A program made the position numbers and the translations under genes. Source: Babylonia areolata (taxonomy: Eukaryota; Mollusca; Gastropoda; Neogastropoda; Buccinidae). From it: DNA of 64,000 bases. The first letter of the stretch is position 1. Each line of letters starts with the position of its first letter. This document shows, piece after piece, positions 63,772 through 64,000 of the stretch. A model generated the notes under the pieces. It was not told where the DNA came from. It worked only from the letters and a program-made list of their open reading frames with translations, and did not search any database. The stretch covers positions 39,169,713 to 39,233,712 of the forward strand of contig NC_134878.1 in NCBI RefSeq assembly GCF_041734735.1, written 5' to 3'.

Positions 63772-64000
63772 GGCTTTGCAAACACAACTTGAGCTTCATA
63801 CAAACTTGCAAAACTTTCGCCATAAATATGACAATCCAATGAATAATTTTAGCTTATGGAACTCAGGAGATAAAGAGCTCTCAGGGGAGCTAATTTAATG
63901 GTTAGCAGACTGTATTTTCTGTAATGCGGGACTCGAAACATAGAATGTTGTAACATGACGTATGGCGCACGTCAGTACAGCATTGGTGAGCGACATTTCA

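Larger units (their letters stand above)
61848..64000 (-). mobile_element. piggyBac element with both ends of the transposase gene, core lost
   Basis: The left TTAA (TTAACCCCTTCACTGC) is at 61848; the right end lies beyond the window. The transposase is on the minus strand, with its N-terminus near 63771 and its C-terminus near 62270. The part between about 62900 and 63440, where the catalytic aspartates should be encoded, holds AC, CT and CAA simple repeats and unrelated sequence. Near the window edge TGACGT-ATGGCGC-ACGTCA (63957-63975) is an inverted repeat like those near the ends of the other TTAA elements, so the right TTAA probably lies within tens of bases of 64000. Confidence 0.8.

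Noticed and set aside
1-64000. CRISPR arrays, operons, bacterial promoters and terminators
   Set aside because: The window is animal nuclear DNA; direct repeats seen are microsatellites, minisatellites or transposon repeats without regular unique spacers.

Overview
The window looks like nuclear DNA of a lophotrochozoan animal, most likely a gastropod mollusc. It has long spliced introns, dense microsatellites, tRNA-derived SINEs of a type I associate with snails, and many TTAA-flanked piggyBac-like elements. The gastropod call is an inference from repeat type; the animal call is secure from the gene structure.

One host gene runs left to right through almost the whole window: GTF2F1, the large subunit (TFIIF-alpha/RAP74) of general transcription factor IIF. 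I can place ten internal coding exons (2414 to 61616). Their splice phases chain without a clash and give about 428 residues: the rear of the N-terminal dimerisation domain, then the acidic/lysine-rich linker. The first coding exon(s) and the C-terminal winged-helix exons lie outside the window. Coding sequence is about 2% of the window; the rest is intron filled with repeats.

Layout. 1-2.4 kb: LINE-derived repeat and a TTAA element. 2.4-7 kb: exons 1-3, a tRNA-SINE, an L2/CR1-type LINE and a second SINE. 7-13.9 kb: a TTAA MITE, then an I/Nimb-type LINE interrupted by two other elements. 14-23.4 kb: exon 4, a Tigger/pogo-like deletion derivative, a tandem duplication of unknown origin, a worn DIRS-like relic, and the 5' part of a LINE ending about 57 bp from exon 5. 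23.4-39.7 kb: the largest intron, holding a DIRS retroelement that looks whole (26.8-33.1 kb) and several TTAA elements. 39.7-49.9 kb: exons 6-8 with more TTAA elements and a microsatellite-rich satellite. 50-59.2 kb: the 5' part of an L1/Tx1-like LINE, a broken DIRS copy holding a composite TTAA insertion, a DIRS end fragment and an RNase H-bearing LINE remnant. 59.2-64 kb: exons 9-10 and a piggyBac element that has kept both ends of its transposase gene but not the middle.

The most interesting pattern is shared by the TTAA elements. Across families whose sequences are otherwise unrelated, a short palindrome sits about 20 bp inside the terminal TTAA, often repeated about 45 bp further in. 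The palindrome differs between families while its position and form are kept, which suggests family-specific transposase-binding or hairpin sites.
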